Shown piece after piece: positions 56,801 through 64,000 of a DNA stretch of 64,000 bases. The stretch is from Daucus carota subsp. sativus (lineage: Eukaryota; Streptophyta; Magnoliopsida; Apiales; Apiaceae). Below the pieces are notes generated by a model, which was not told where the DNA came from, ran no database searches, and worked only from the letters and a program-made list of their open reading frames with translations. The translations under genes were made by a program, and so were the position numbers. The stretch's first letter is position 1. Each line of letters starts with the position of its first letter. The stretch spans positions 25,842,558-25,906,557 of the forward strand of contig NC_030388.2 in NCBI RefSeq assembly GCF_001625215.2, given 5' to 3'.

Positions 56801-57437
56801 TGAACTCCTCAGGATGCACATTGTGGTAATGCTCAGCAGTAAGCTCCAACTCAGTATAGTGCTCCACATATATATCAATCCTATAGTTGTTCTCTTTTCC
56901 ATACCCAATCATCCTTACACAGTCAGTTTCATTCTGAAGTAGCTTCATACCAGCATCCATTGGGAGTGTGGGTACCTTGTAGTACATAGTTTTCAACCCA
57001 CTATACCCCAAGCCATCAACTTTCCCACGGATTTCATCATAACTTATATCATTAATACCCCAGAAATCATACACAGTAAGCTGTCCCCCTACGTACTCAG
57101 TGTGTGGCAACCACTTCATCATTCCTCCATGATACAATCTAACACTTAGCATATTATCATCATGACCTAGATTTTAGTAAATATGAGGCACATTAACACA
57201 TGTATGTCTAACATAATTCAACACCGTATGCCAACACAAGAACATTAATTAAATACTAAGCTTAAAATACTAGGTTCAAACATAAGTACATATATATTTC
57301 GACATTGTAATATCAGTCCTCAAATAAAATGGAATGCAGATGTGAAGATGTAACTCACCGTAAGGTGGAGAATCAGCTTGGTCCACAGGTCGAACAACCA
57401 TTGAAGGGCGAATAATCCTTCCATTCATCTCTTCCAT
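53891..57437 (-). CDS. MuDR-family MULE transposase
   Basis: Four exons on the minus strand: 57437-57359, 57166-56270, 56142-55846 and 55761-53891. They total 3144 nt, an intact 1047-aa frame. Order of parts: an N-terminal PB1-like region (SVRLYHGGMMKWLPHTEYVGGQL, about 30-120); an acidic linker; a MuDR-type DNA-binding region (VGMTFKDHHECREAITKHSY, CKPPCPWFMYAS); and a DDE domain with Asp455 (GLDGTH), Asp519 (ISDRQKG) and Glu619 (MCEAFN), plus CVRHLHNNFK at 540-548. Then come a SWIM zinc finger (Cys710, Cys712, Cys722, His724), a CX2CX4HX4C zinc knuckle (820-833) and a low-complexity tail. It would cut and paste the element at its 94-bp termini. The start (MEEMNGRII) lies about 230 bp inside the right terminus, as expected for a TIR-driven promoter. 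Confidence 0.9.
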
Positions 57438-57771
57438 TGCACTTACCAAGCTCGCTCCCTCTGTTTTAGCTCTCTGTTTGCTCTGTTAGACAAAATGTTC
57501 AGATCCACAATTGTGTTTCGAGGGCTCGAAAACTAAACTTTAAATCACAAAGCTATCTACAGTCTTACCACTGTACTTTGTTTTAGATCCTCGCTTCAAT
57601 CTTCTCAGTGAACCGCATCTGAGCTACACTCCCTTTCCAAATCGATGGTTCTGGCCAATGTGTTGGGTTTTCAGAAGTTGGATGCCCAAGCTATCGAGTT
57701 TTTTTCTTTGGTGGCTGGTGTGTACATTTGTGCAAACTTGGATGGTTATTTTAAATTTAAGCCAAGTTTTA

Positions 57772-58221
57772 CAGAGGTGTATTGGATTGGAATTTTAAAG
57801 TATTTTTTTGCATTTATGAAATCCGATGATATTCGATTGAGATTGTTTGAAATCTATTAAAATCTTGGGGTGTTCAATTGGGATATTAAATTATATATAC
57901 TACAAAATCCGGTGGTATTCGATTGGGATTTTAAATTATTCTTAAAATCTAATGGTATTCAATTGGGATTGTTTAAAATCCATTAAAATCTGATGGTATT
58001 CAAATACTGAAGGATTTTTTTGCATTTCATAAAATGATGGATTTTGTGGCATTTTTCAGTGTATTTTAAGTTTTTTGAAATCCCACCAAAATCAATGGGA
58101 TTTTGAAGAATTGTGCTTTGATATTTTATGAAAAATCCGCACAAAATCAAAATCACATACAATTCATTAAAATTCATAGACTAAAAACAATCTATTAAAA
58201 TCCCAATCAAATACACCCTCG
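57772..58221. mobile_element. Tourist-like MITE inside the MULE target duplication
   Basis: A 450-bp element with TTA duplications (57769-57771, 58222-58224). Ends CAGAGGTGTATTGGATTGG and, inverted, CGAGGGTGTATTTGATTGGG. Same family as 43225-43687, including the TTTAAAATCCAATTGGGAT-type internal repeats. It inserted after the MULE, since it interrupts the 9-bp duplication the MULE made. Confidence 0.88.
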
Positions 58222-58225
58222 TTAG

Positions 58226-59233
58226 TTTCTTTTCGGGGTCTCTGTCGTAGACTCTTCTCTTAATGAATTTCCTGACTTAAGCGGGAAAAAAAAAATTAAG
58301 TATCAAATTTTGATTTCTTTAAGCATTTAAATATAGAGATAGTTTGATTTATAAGAAGTTATTTATTACTTTTTGATAATATATGGTAATTATAATCGAT
58401 AAATAAATTTATTAAATTTATCTATAAGTTAGTGGTTTATTTGATAAATTAATTTTTAATTAAAAATATCAAATTTATTTAAATATTTATATAATTTCAA
58501 ATATATAAGGATTAGTGAAGGGGTATACGTGTATATTAATTTTTAAACTATTTCAAATTTATATGTAAAGATAATATAATAAATATAAGTAATTCAACAA
58601 GTGAGTAAAAAAAATTATGATATAAAAATGGATTTATTTTTTAAACATATTTTTTTTTTACTTTTAATCAAAATTATGATGCTTCAAGTTGGTTAAAAAA
58701 ATAAATATAAATATTTAAATAACCAGAATAACAAGACCCTTATATAGGAAAACGTTACAAATTTACAGGAAAATTTTGACGTCTTAATCGTTATTTATAT
58801 ATAATACACGTGCTGAAAATAATAAAAATTTTATTATATTAATTTTGAAAAAAAATATGTTGTAAGTAATCGAAATAAATAAATGATACAAAATATATTC
58901 ACGAATTAGCTGGAATGAACCGGAATACTAACTGAATTATATTAAATTGATGTAATAAAATTTAATTTATTATACTAGTTTCTAAAAAATAATTTAGTGA
59001 TTAGTCAAAATAAATAAATGATACAAAATATTTGGGAATTATTCGTGATTAATCGAGGTATTATCGGAATATATTATAATAATATAATAAAATTTGATTT
59101 ATTATACTACTGTAATTTTTTAATATTTATGTTTTGATTAACTAAAACAAATAAATAATATAAAATATATAATTTCTAATATTAAATTTATTCAGAAATG
59201 CTAATTGGAGATAATAAACTTTGATAATAATAT
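58226..59233. other. Intergenic, AT-rich
   Basis: No gene seen. Immediately after the MULE/Tourist block is a short more GC-rich stretch (58225-58290) that could continue the split locus at 51.5-51.9 kb. Confidence 0.4.
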
Positions 59234-59244
59234 AAAAATTATTT

Positions 59245-60124
59245 TTTTTTTTTTTGAAAGGCTAAATTCATTAATATAAGAAAACTCCCTCGGGAGGGAG
59301 ACAAAAGAAACACCGGCCAAAGCCACCCATATCTCTAGCTTATATCATGAACGACCAAACTAGGCAAAACTATAGAAACTAGCCTAGCAGTACAATGGGA
59401 AACAAAACAACCAAAATAAACTACGCCGAAATGGGAAAAGCAGGAGAGATGCTCGCAGAAAAGCGACATGGATCATGCCTGCATGACCATGCCTCCCTCC
59501 TCCGCATCCAAGTCGTCTTCATAGACGAAATCATGGAGATCTTCCTCCTGGTGAGCTTGCGCTGGAGGGGCTAACTGGAAACCTGCATCACGCAAAAAGG
59601 TAGCAGCTGGACCTATCACCAGAGGACCATCCACTTCGTTGGCCATGATTGCTTCCAAATCTTCCATTTCAGCCTCGACCAACTCCACTTCGAGAAACTC
59701 AGGATCATGCGGACCAAGACCAATGTCCAGGTCCATAAGCTCTGCCGCGCGCCCTAGGGGTTCCGAGAAGAGAAACACCCTCCTAAACAGCTCAGATCCC
59801 AGAAGAGCTAGGTAGGTTGCGACCTTGTTGCGGCTAGCATACACAAAACGCACAGCACAGTTCCAAGTCTGATTGTTTTTCAGCACCAAGATCTGTTGCA
59901 CAATGCTGGAAATTTCAGTGGTGGCATTAGCAGCCGGGAATTTAATCGCCCCAAATGCCTCAATGTTGTCAGTTTCAACAATGACACGACGGGAGTCCCC
60001 TAGAAAGGCTCGGCGCATCCCACTGAAAATCGCCCACAGTTGGTTACCCAGAGGAGAGAGCCTTGGCATTGAACCCGCAGCACAAAAGATGAGTTCACCA
60101 TTAAACCTACGAAGAATCCATCCC
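59245..60124 (-). mobile_element. 5'-truncated LINE with RNase H domain
   Basis: An 11-bp target duplication AAAAATTATTT (59234-59244, 60125-60135) flanks about 880 bp that end, on the minus strand, in a poly-A tail (T-run at 59245-59255). The coding part begins mid-domain at GWILRRFNGELIFC, continues LGNQLWAIFSGMRRA, VIVETDNIEAFGA and VRFVYASRNKVATYLA (RNase H-like, RVT_3), then an acidic tail (LEVELVEAEMEDLEAIMANE) and stops at 59473. There is no native start codon; the sense frame is truncated at the insertion point. The open frame and exact duplication point to a fairly recent insertion. Confidence 0.85.
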
Positions 60125-60135
60125 AAAAATTATTT

Positions 60136-60240
60136 GCATCTTCTTTAGTTAGAAAGGAGGGGTGGTGAGCTTTTGTACGAGCATGGTTATCAGCTGTTGC
60201 TACAAACAAGAGAATATACAAGGAGACAAGCACTCAACAT
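60136..60240 (-). other. Possible signal-peptide-like start cut by the LINE
   Basis: A minus-strand ATG at 60231-60233 opens MLVSLYILLFVATADNHART and reaches the LINE junction 32 codons later. It has a hydrophobic start, but there is no recognisable continuation at 59233, so it may be chance. Confidence 0.15.
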
Positions 60241-60929
60241 TCATCTACCACTCACTCTCTTTTCAAGCATCTGTATTCTATGGGTTATGGTCGGGGAGTT
60301 TGTTTGTTGAAAATTGCATAGTTGAATCGTATTTTTTTGAACATGCATGGTTGATGTGTCCAATAACGCATATCTTAATGGTAAAAACGTATTTTAGCCT
60401 TTCAAATATAATTATGTTTAATATCAATTTACATTGTATTTTAACCATTATATGTACGCTTTATGTTAAACAATATTCAAAATAAATATAAATAAAAGAT
60501 AATTAATTTCCTCCCATATTTCGAATAAACAAGGATCCAATTCAAATTAATCAATTTTCTATCTCTATTAATATTCACAGTTCACATTATTTTGTCTTTT
60601 TCCAAACTTCATAGATCTTTAGTGTTGGCAATTACACAATTAGAATGACAAATCTCAACATCAAAGATAAAAAATCTTATTTTATATTATTATACTTTAT
60701 AGATTTTATAGGTATGCTTTTTTATTTTCATTTTCCACGCAATGGCCATGCCAATGTAGTTGGGAACCTGGGATACGTATCGCAAATTATTCATGCTAGC
60801 AGGTTGTCTTCGTTAAAAAAAGTACTATAAGATGATCCGTCACAAAATTGACTACAGTAACTTCTTCCTCTTTGATTGGGCAATTCAAAGCCTTCTTCTT
60901 GCATGCTCAGTTCAAAATCAAAGGCTTCC

Positions 60930-60959
60930 CCCCCCCCCCCCCCCCGGCCCCCCGCCGCC
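60930..60959. repeat. Poly-C tract
   Basis: A run of about 18 C followed by GG and CCCCCCGCCGCC. A shorter C-run lies at 5430-5443. Confidence 0.9.
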
Positions 60960-61024
60960 AAGTATTTCTTGGGCTGGATATGAAGGTCATTCAAATAAAT
61001 CTTTACATATAACAAAAGGGTCCT

Positions 61025-61213
61025 GTTCCCTGGTTGTCAGGGAACGTTTATTTGACACATGGTGCCACAGCCGTTGGATCATCGGATCGATGATCCAACG
61101 GCCGTGGCAAAAGAAAATATTTTTTTGTATCCGCGCTTAAAAACCGCTGACACTATGTCTATCCGCGCTTTTTTGCGCGGACACATACCTTTTCCGCGGT
61201 TTTTTACCGCGGA
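61025..61213. repeat. Four consecutive hairpins upstream of the FAR1-like ORF
   Basis: 61025-61045: GTTCCCTG, 5-nt loop, CAGGGAAC. 61064-61108: 21-nt arms with a 3-nt loop and one mismatch (arm core CCGTTGGATCATCG). 61162-61181: TCCGCGC, T6 loop, GCGCGGA. 61193-61213: TCCGCGGT, 5-nt loop, ACCGCGGA. GC-rich against AT-rich surroundings. Probably the terminus or subterminal transposase-binding region of the element encoding the downstream transposase. Confidence 0.8.
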
Positions 61214-61396
61214 CATTCCAAAATGTTTTGCACGCACACTTTATAACCTAGGTGATCAACTTCACTTGTGTTCTTCTTTTGGAAAGTGCAGTGCTGATTT
61301 TGTGTCCTTCTGTGGCAAGAATCTGATCCATCTTCCATCTTTGTCTTGGGTAAGCTTAATTTGTAGTAGTGTTTTGTTGATTTTGTTTGTACAATA

Positions 61397-63868
61397 ATGG
61401 ATAAAATGTTTGCAAGATTTGAAGGTAGAAAAAGTTTGAAAAAAACCAAGAATGTTGATGTACATGATGATAAGGTTGAATGTGGTCATGATAGAGACAA
61501 TATTAAGTATGTTGAAGTTGTTGATAGTGATGATGAGGAGTTAGTTAGTGAAGAATTTGATGAAAGTGATAAAATGTATGATGATATAGGTAGTATGCAT
61601 GAAAGTAGTGGTAATTTGCATGATCATGGTGAGGATAATGTTGATGGAGATGACCCTATTATTATTCCCCACTTGAATCAACAATTTCCTAATTTACAAG
61701 CCGGGGAGAATATGTTTAGGGCGTATGCTTTAAAGAATGGTTTTGCAATTAAGATACAAAACACACAGAAGCGTGCCAAAGATAAATCCATATATGGTCG
61801 ATTGTATGTTTGTAATTTAGCGGGAGAAACTCGTGGGAAAAACCCCGTTGATGACGATGAAATTTTGATTGGTAGTCTTGGTAGTGTTAAGGGCAAACGG
61901 CGTAGAGATGTGCTTCCTAGGAGTGGTTGCAAAGTTAGAATGTACTTGGTTAATAAGAAAAAAACAAGTCATTGGGAGATAACCGGTTTGGAATTAGAAC
62001 ACAATCACCAAGTTGTTACCCCTTCTAAGATGAGTTTGATAAGACGGGAGAAACGTGTTAGCGCGGCACAAAAAAATTTGATCAAGAGCTTATATGTTTC
62101 GGGTGTCCAACCAAGACAACAAATGAATATATTTGGTAAAATGCACGGAGGAGCGGAACAAGTAGGTTTTAACAGCCAAAATTTAAGAAATGTCGTACGT
62201 GATTTTAGGAAGGACAACATGGGAGTTAATGATGCTCAAGCCGGTTTGGATTTGTTGTACCGTTTGCAAGAAGAGAGCGGCGGTAAGTTTTTCATCAAGA
62301 CTCTCCTCGATGACGAACAAAGATTGAAGTGTCTTGTATGGGTCGATCCCCGCTCTTTGATGGCCTACAAAAACTTCGGTGATGTGGTTGCGTTTGACAC
62401 TACATATCGAACTAATAGGTATGCTATGCCGTTTGTGCCTTTCACCGGAGTCAACCATCACTATCAATCAATACTTTTTGGTTTTGCACTCGTTCGGGAT
62501 GAATTGAAGACAACTTTTGAGTGGGTTTTGAGTACTTGGCTAGAAGCAATGGAAGGCAAAGAACCCTTGGTTATCATAACCGATCAAGATCAAGCCATGG
62601 CCGCGGCTATTGAATCACAACTTCCGAACACATCACATTTGTTATGCTCATGGCACATTAGCAACAAATTCCCCGAGAAACTTGCAACATATTATTCCAA
62701 GGAAGGGTTTAAATTCGATTTCAACAATTGCATATATCACTCTTTGACTGAAGTTGTGTTTGAAGATCGGTGGAATGCTTTGGTTTTGAAGTACAATTTG
62801 GAAGGCAATACATGGCTTCAAGGGTTATATGCTTTGAAGCATAAGTGGGTCGAGGCTTACACAAGAAACACTTTTTCTGCGGGTCAAAAGACCACATCAA
62901 GAAGTGAAGGAATGAATGCATATTTCGATGCCTATGTTGGTTCTTGCACCGGTTTGAAAGATTTTGTAGAGGGTGCACAAAAATCTTTGGAGAGGCAATT
63001 CATGCGTGAGAAAGACGAGGATTATGTGACGTTTCATAGAAGTCGTTGCATGCAAATGAAAACCGCTATGGAGCACCACGCAGCTTCCATTTATACGAAA
63101 GAAATGTTTCGAAGATTTCAGGAACAATTGGTTGAATCATCTAAGTACTTTGTGGAGAAAGATAGAGATCGGTCCTTGGAAGATGTTCAAGACACGTTCT
63201 ACAAATGTTATAGACCGTTGATGCGTGCTTCTCAGAGAAACACGTATCTTGTATCATTCAACAAGGTGTCATTATGGGGTTCATGCATTTGTAAAATGTA
63301 TGACAATGTTGGCATACCATGCCGTCACATTATTGTCGTCTTGACGAAGAGGTGTGTGGCGGAACTACCGGAACATTTTGTCAAACGGCGTTGGACAAGG
63401 GACGCCAATAGAGTTGATGGCAAGTTGCCATATCACTCGTCCGAATTTCAATCACAATCTCATGAAATGACTCCCACGGAAAGATTCAACCACATGACAT
63501 TACTTACCATGGCGTTTAGTCATAGTTGCATGGCATCGAAAGAGCGGTATGAGTATGCCGTTGGGGTTATTAATCGGGAAACAGAAATACTTGAGAGCAT
63601 GCCCGTTGACGGGGTCGAAAATGAAGGAGGTGAATTAAATCCAAAAACAACTCAAGAAGGTGGTGAGAAATTGCATGAGAGTATCCTTGACCCCTTGGTG
63701 TCGAAAACAAAGGGACGGAAAAAAGAGCACCGCTTTAAAAGCACCGTTGAGGAACTTACAAAAACAAAAAGAAAATGCCGATATTGCAATATGTTGGGAC
63801 ATGATGTTAGGACGTGTCCCAAAAAAAAAGAAGATGATTTAAGAAAAGCTCAAACTGGCCAATTGTAA
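61397..63868 (+). CDS. FAR1/FHY3-like MULE transposase
   Basis: An 823-aa single open frame. Residues 1-85 are acidic. A FAR1 zinc-finger DNA-binding domain follows (about 95-205: ENMFRAYALKNGFAIKIQ, SGCKVRMYLVNKK, LELEHNHQVV). The MULE DDE core has Asp334 (VVAFDTTYRTN), Asp396 (IITDQDQAM) and Glu504 (TSRSEGMN), with LLCSWHISNKFPEKL. A SWIM finger has Cys630, Cys632, Cys642 and His644. Near the C-terminus is a CX2CX4HX4C knuckle (Cys794, Cys797, His802, Cys807). Such proteins are either domesticated transcription factors or the transposases they came from. The intact DDE triad, knuckle and upstream hairpin array favour a transposon gene; no right terminus is in the window. A GTAAGC donor-like site at 61350 may give a 5' UTR intron. 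Confidence 0.85.
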   Translation: MDKMFARFEGRKSLKKTKNVDVHDDKVECGHDRDNIKYVEVVDSDDEELVSEEFDESDKMYDDIGSMHESSGNLHDHGEDNVDGDDPIIIPHLNQQFPNLQAGENMFRAYALKNGFAIKIQNTQKRAKDKSIYGRLYVCNLAGETRGKNPVDDDEILIGSLGSVKGKRRRDVLPRSGCKVRMYLVNKKKTSHWEITGLELEHNHQVVTPSKMSLIRREKRVSAAQKNLIKSLYVSGVQPRQQMNIFGKMHGGAEQVGFNSQNLRNVVRDFRKDNMGVNDAQAGLDLLYRLQEESGGKFFIKTLLDDEQRLKCLVWVDPRSLMAYKNFGDVVAFDTTYRTNRYAMPFVPFTGVNHHYQSILFGFALVRDELKTTFEWVLSTWLEAMEGKEPLVIITDQDQAMAAAIESQLPNTSHLLCSWHISNKFPEKLATYYSKEGFKFDFNNCIYHSLTEVVFEDRWNALVLKYNLEGNTWLQGLYALKHKWVEAYTRNTFSAGQKTTSRSEGMNAYFDAYVGSCTGLKDFVEGAQKSLERQFMREKDEDYVTFHRSRCMQMKTAMEHHAASIYTKEMFRRFQEQLVESSKYFVEKDRDRSLEDVQDTFYKCYRPLMRASQRNTYLVSFNKVSLWGSCICKMYDNVGIPCRHIIVVLTKRCVAELPEHFVKRRWTRDANRVDGKLPYHSSEFQSQSHEMTPTERFNHMTLLTMAFSHSCMASKERYEYAVGVINRETEILESMPVDGVENEGGELNPKTTQEGGEKLHESILDPLVSKTKGRKKEHRFKSTVEELTKTKRKCRYCNMLGHDVRTCPKKKEDDLRKAQTGQL

Positions 63869-63970
63869 TTCACATTTTAGAAAAATTTCTCTTATGTTTT
63901 ACTTGTGGTTTATTTGTCCTTCGTATGAGTTGGTGTAACTAACTTGTTCTTTGTTGGATTTGTAGGTGAA

Positions 63971-64000
63971 ATGGCCGACGGTTCGGATGATGAGTCAGTG
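63971..64000 (+). CDS. Start of a further ORF, cut by the window end
   Basis: After an acceptor-like TTTGTAG at 63959-63965 an ATG opens MADGSDDESV and runs off the window. It could be a second gene of the same element or a downstream exon. Ten codons are too few to identify it. Confidence 0.3.
   Translation, partial: MADGSDDESV

Larger units (their letters stand above)
51919..57763. mobile_element. Putative autonomous Mutator-like element (MULE)
   Basis: A 5845-bp element with 94-bp terminal inverted repeats (51919-52012 and 57670-57763) that differ at only about two positions, both starting GGCTTAAATTT. The left 9-bp target duplication is AAGTTTTAG (51910-51918). The right copy is AAGTTTTA (57764-57771) plus G at 58225, split by a later Tourist-like MITE; joined, all 9 match. 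Inside are a four-exon transposase gene (minus), a small GRF zinc-finger gene (plus) and a frameshifted RNase H-like gene (minus). Near-identical termini and an open transposase suggest recent activity. Confidence 0.93.

Noticed and set aside
60930-60959. Poly-C run as a regulatory i-motif
   Set aside because: Only a homopolymer is visible; it may partly reflect assembly or sequencing and there is no gene context to support a function.
61678-63127. Several minus-strand ORFs of 71-94 aa
   Set aside because: They lie antisense to the FAR1-like transposase and have no domain or start context of their own.

Overview
This is eukaryotic nuclear DNA from a flowering plant, almost certainly a eudicot. 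It is AT-rich, its genes are split by GT-AG introns, and it holds plant families: HKPP-type proline-rich wall proteins, an ERF, an ATL RING-H2 E3 ligase and a FAR1-like transposase. Stowaway, Tourist, hAT, Helitron-like, LINE, SINE and TRIM-type repeats are dense. The proline-rich set is compatible with an asterid (for example the carrot family), but that placement is weak inference.

Layout: (1) 0-21.4 kb holds a family of four secreted proline-rich protein genes on the plus strand at 123, 1448, 17832 and 20350, each with a near-identical TATA context. Copies 2 and 3 lie in a roughly 2-2.5 kb segmental duplication. Between them are a mosaic of decayed gene fragments (3.7-11 kb; DEAD-box helicase and receptor kinase pieces recognisable) and an AT-rich block (12.7-16.7 kb) with a palindrome-bearing tandem array and repeated Helitron-like 3' ends. 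(2) 21.4-26.5 kb is a transposon graveyard, including a SINE that contains a complete 304-bp TRIM/SMART retrotransposon, and an hAT element with a perfect 8-bp target duplication. (3) 26.6-27.2 kb, minus strand: a single-exon ERF group IX transcription factor. (4) 28-40 kb is gene-poor with many small DNA transposons. (5) 40.4-41.4 kb: an intronless ATL-type E3 ligase. (6) 44.4-47.8 kb: the four-exon electron transfer flavoprotein beta gene, with an hAT MITE in intron 2. (7) 51.9-57.8 kb: an apparently intact Mutator-like element (MULE) with 94-bp inverted termini and a 9-bp target duplication. It encodes a reconstructable 1047-aa transposase, a small GRF zinc-finger membrane protein and a frameshifted RNase H-like gene. 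A Tourist-like MITE sits inside its right target duplication. (8) 59.2-60.1 kb: a 5'-truncated LINE. (9) 61.0-64 kb: a FAR1-type MULE transposase ORF preceded by four consecutive hairpins; the element probably runs off the window.

The host genes (proline-rich proteins, ERF, ATL, ETF beta) have no shared pathway visible here. The most notable content is the layered transposon history, which can be ordered by target-site duplications and empty sites, and the MULE carrying a membrane-anchored GRF protein as cargo or accessory gene. All exon boundaries were inferred by eye from splice sites and reading-frame continuity.
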